From Gymnogyps californianus (taxonomy: Eukaryota; Chordata; Aves; Accipitriformes; Cathartidae), in assembly GCF_018139145.2 (NCBI RefSeq), contig NC_059476.1:11169501-11233500 (forward strand): a stretch of 64,000 nt of DNA, written 5' to 3'. Of this stretch, positions 61,901-64,000 are shown one piece after another (position 1 is the stretch's first letter; each line of letters opens with the position of its first letter). A program made the translations under genes and the position numbers. The notes below the pieces were generated by a model. That model worked only from the letters and a program-made list of their open reading frames with translations. It was not told the origin of the DNA and did no database searches.

Positions 61901-64000
61901 TCCTTCTCCTGTCTTTTTTTGATCTATCTTAGGCTAAAGGACTTTAAATTTAAAGTTATTCCTAAGACAAACTTCTACAGCAGTCTGTTGGCACTGCTAT
62001 ATCCTTCCTAGCATTTGAGTTTCCTACTTGTTCTTTTTATCCTGTTTGTACAGCCAAATGAGGTCTGGGTCTGTGAGCTGGGTCTGGGTCTGTTCTTAGG
62101 TACCACTTGGCTGGATTTAGCCATCAGCACTGAGATCAGCCTGCGGCCGGAGTCACTGGCAGATGTCTGAAGGCAGATGGCGCAATGGCGTGTAGCTAGA
62201 GCAGAACCACAATACTGTGTAGGCTGGCGGGAAACAGGATCCCCTCCAGGAGGGAAAGTTTGCTGGATGGAGAAGAGAGCTAGCAAGGATTTCTGAAGCC
62301 AGTGTTGCCAGATTGTTATATTCCTTGTTTTGAACTATCTTTTCGTACAATCCTTTCTGGAAGTGCGTATTTACATCCTGAAGGAGCTATATTTACTTTA
62401 TTTGCATTGCAACATAGAATGCCTAAGGTGAGTATAGACAGAGTAATGTATCTGTCTGCTTACTAAAGATGTCACCTTTCATCTTTGAAGGCTTGTATGG
62501 ATTTTGACCTTTTGATAAATATTCTACAAGATTATAGAATTACCTAAGCTTACTAGTAATTCCTTTACTGGATTTCTAATGCTAGATGGAGATCCTATCA
62601 CTGATTGTAAACTCTATTACCAAAAAAACTAACCACATGCACCCCTCCAAGTCCTCCTCACTTCCACCATGCCCAAAATTTCAAGCAGCTCTGCAAAATT
62701 CCTTGGTAGTCTTATATCTGTTTCAGCAACCATGGCCACTCTTCCTCTCCAGTATATCTAAAGCACTCACATGATACCTTCTTGTCCATTGCATATTTGA
62801 AAGATAATTTCTCCTTATTTAATATTGTTATTTGTGTAAGTTCTGGCACTAATTCCTACTGATTCCCTGGTGGCATGCAATCCTCAGCCTGGAAGCTTTC
62901 CCAAGTGGGAAGCTGAAACCCTTTATAGGAAGGACACATCTCTTTTCTTGTTATACACATTTTCAATCAAATATGGGTAATACTAAAATGAGAATAGCCA
63001 TATGGGGACCTGGGATCATGATGAATCATGCTTGCTGTGTTCACAGATACCAACAGAATCAAGGACTCATCCCTACAGCCATCCCAGTGTGCGTGGAGAA
63101 GTGCAATGCAAGGATCATCACCACGTTAAGAGCTTGTTGTGATGAAAATACAGAGCAGAGACTAATTTTCTTCTCTGTGAAAAAGTGGTCAAGAGAAGCA
63201 AGCCACGAAGGGTGAGTTTTGCTCACTTGTGAAAGGCTTATTACCACAAATAAGTTGTACCTTTCTCCTGACAGGTCTCAAAAGTGTTTTGTAGACTGTG
63301 TGAAATGTCCAGGAGTTGTTTGTTCACCACTCAAATGCAGCTGTTGTAGAGAAGGGAAATAGTAGCTGCTGAACAGCCCGCAACAACGTTTGGTGGTTTA
63401 GAACAGGAGATGAAGACGATTAATATCCAGTTGAAACCAGATGACATGTTAATTAGGCAAATAGTAAGCTAGTCCCCTTGTTTTTTAATACAGACTGTGG
63501 TTGCTTCAGGCGTTGCAGGTGACAGAATGCCTCCTGTTTAGTTTTCTGTATCTGTGGTCAATACTCTCCCTACTCATTTCAAATGTTTGTCTAGTCTCTT
63601 CTTGAAGCAAAATAGGTCGCATTAATCTTGCTACATATAAAAAGCCTTAAAATAAGCTAAAAAGATAAAATATATAAAAGTGCCTCATCCTTTGCAGTTG
63701 TGCTTACTAAAAAGTAGATACCCCCAGTCTCCCCTCCCTGCAACCCCTTCTCTCAGGTAATTGCATTTTATTCCTTTCAATATCTCAGTATTTTATTATA
63801 TAATAATCTATGATAGAATTTGGCCAGGATGCAAACCTACAGTTTTGTGTCTTGCAAGATAGCTGTAGGTTACAATAGTTGTTATAGGGGACCCTGAGAT
63901 TCACTGTGTATGTCTTCTGTTGCTTTTGCACTTTCTGTAAGCAGCTGCTGGTGGTTACTGTCAGAAGGAGGCTTTTGAATTAGATGAACCTTTATTCTGC
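56000..64000. other. Intergenic, right end
   Basis: No gene of known family. A 161-codon open frame (56585-57070, plus) lies opposite 118- and 122-codon frames on the other strand around an A17 run (56860-56876); nothing in them is recognisable. An A11-G10 purine run lies at 60954-60974. A small spliced cysteine-rich frame is possible at 62973-63362. No TECTB, GUCY2G or GPAM exon was seen. Confidence 0.45.
62973..63362 (+). CDS. Tentative two-exon cysteine-rich small ORF
   Basis: A frame opening at 62973 continues to a strong donor (AAGG|GTGAGT) at 63212, and a 63-base candidate intron ends with CTTTCTCCTGACAG at 63274. Joining 62973-63211 to 63275-63362 stays in frame and gives 108 residues rich in Cys, including PVCVEKC, RACCDE, KCFVDCVKCPGVVC and KCSCC. 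There is no signal peptide at this ATG, so a further upstream exon would be needed for a secreted product. No family is recognised. The intron is at the lower size limit and the frame may be coincidence. Confidence 0.15.

Overview
This is vertebrate nuclear DNA, almost certainly from a bird. It has long AT-rich introns, a CpG-island promoter, canonical GT-AG exons, a CR1 LINE 3' end of the typical avian form (a CCTTCCAACCCAAACC-type tail followed by ATTCTATGATTCTA), and a fragment that looks like the 5' end of an avian endogenous-retrovirus LTR. The gene order VTI1A - ZDHHC6 - ACSL5 matches the block on human 10q25.2. I could not identify the species.

Layout. Positions 1-3827 hold the first coding exon of VTI1A (minus strand) and part of its first intron. 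About 3.56-4.96 kb is a CpG island that serves as a head-to-head promoter for VTI1A (minus) and ZDHHC6 (plus). ZDHHC6 occupies 4540-15189 in ten coding exons; all exons join in phase to give a 403-residue ER palmitoyltransferase. A convergent spacer (about 15.65-20.47 kb) separates it from ACSL5. ACSL5 lies on the minus strand in twenty coding exons (32530 down to 21240); these sum to 2052 nt, giving 683 residues, which is the length I recall for human ACSL5. A candidate non-coding first exon and TATA-like promoter for ACSL5 lie near 38.0-38.1 kb. From about 38.2 kb to the end (nearly 26 kb) I find no recognisable protein-coding gene, only low-complexity tracts, short inverted repeats and weak exon-like signals.

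The genes are not an operon. ACSL5 activates long-chain fatty acids to acyl-CoA. ZDHHC6 uses palmitoyl-CoA to S-acylate ER proteins. VTI1A is a Golgi/endosomal SNARE. Their adjacency is conserved synteny rather than a known functional unit, although an acyl-CoA producer next to an acyl-CoA consumer is notable.

The items most worth a second look are: a poly-glycine uORF directly before the ZDHHC6 start, a shortened and changed ZDHHC6 N-terminus, a 47-bp LTR-like piece cleanly nested inside a CR1 tail in an ACSL5 intron, a predicted ACSL5 uORF created by splicing, a paired HNF4/PPAR-like inverted repeat upstream of ACSL5, and a small cysteine-rich spliced reading frame near the right end. I do not see a clear new biological system, and the last item is tentative.
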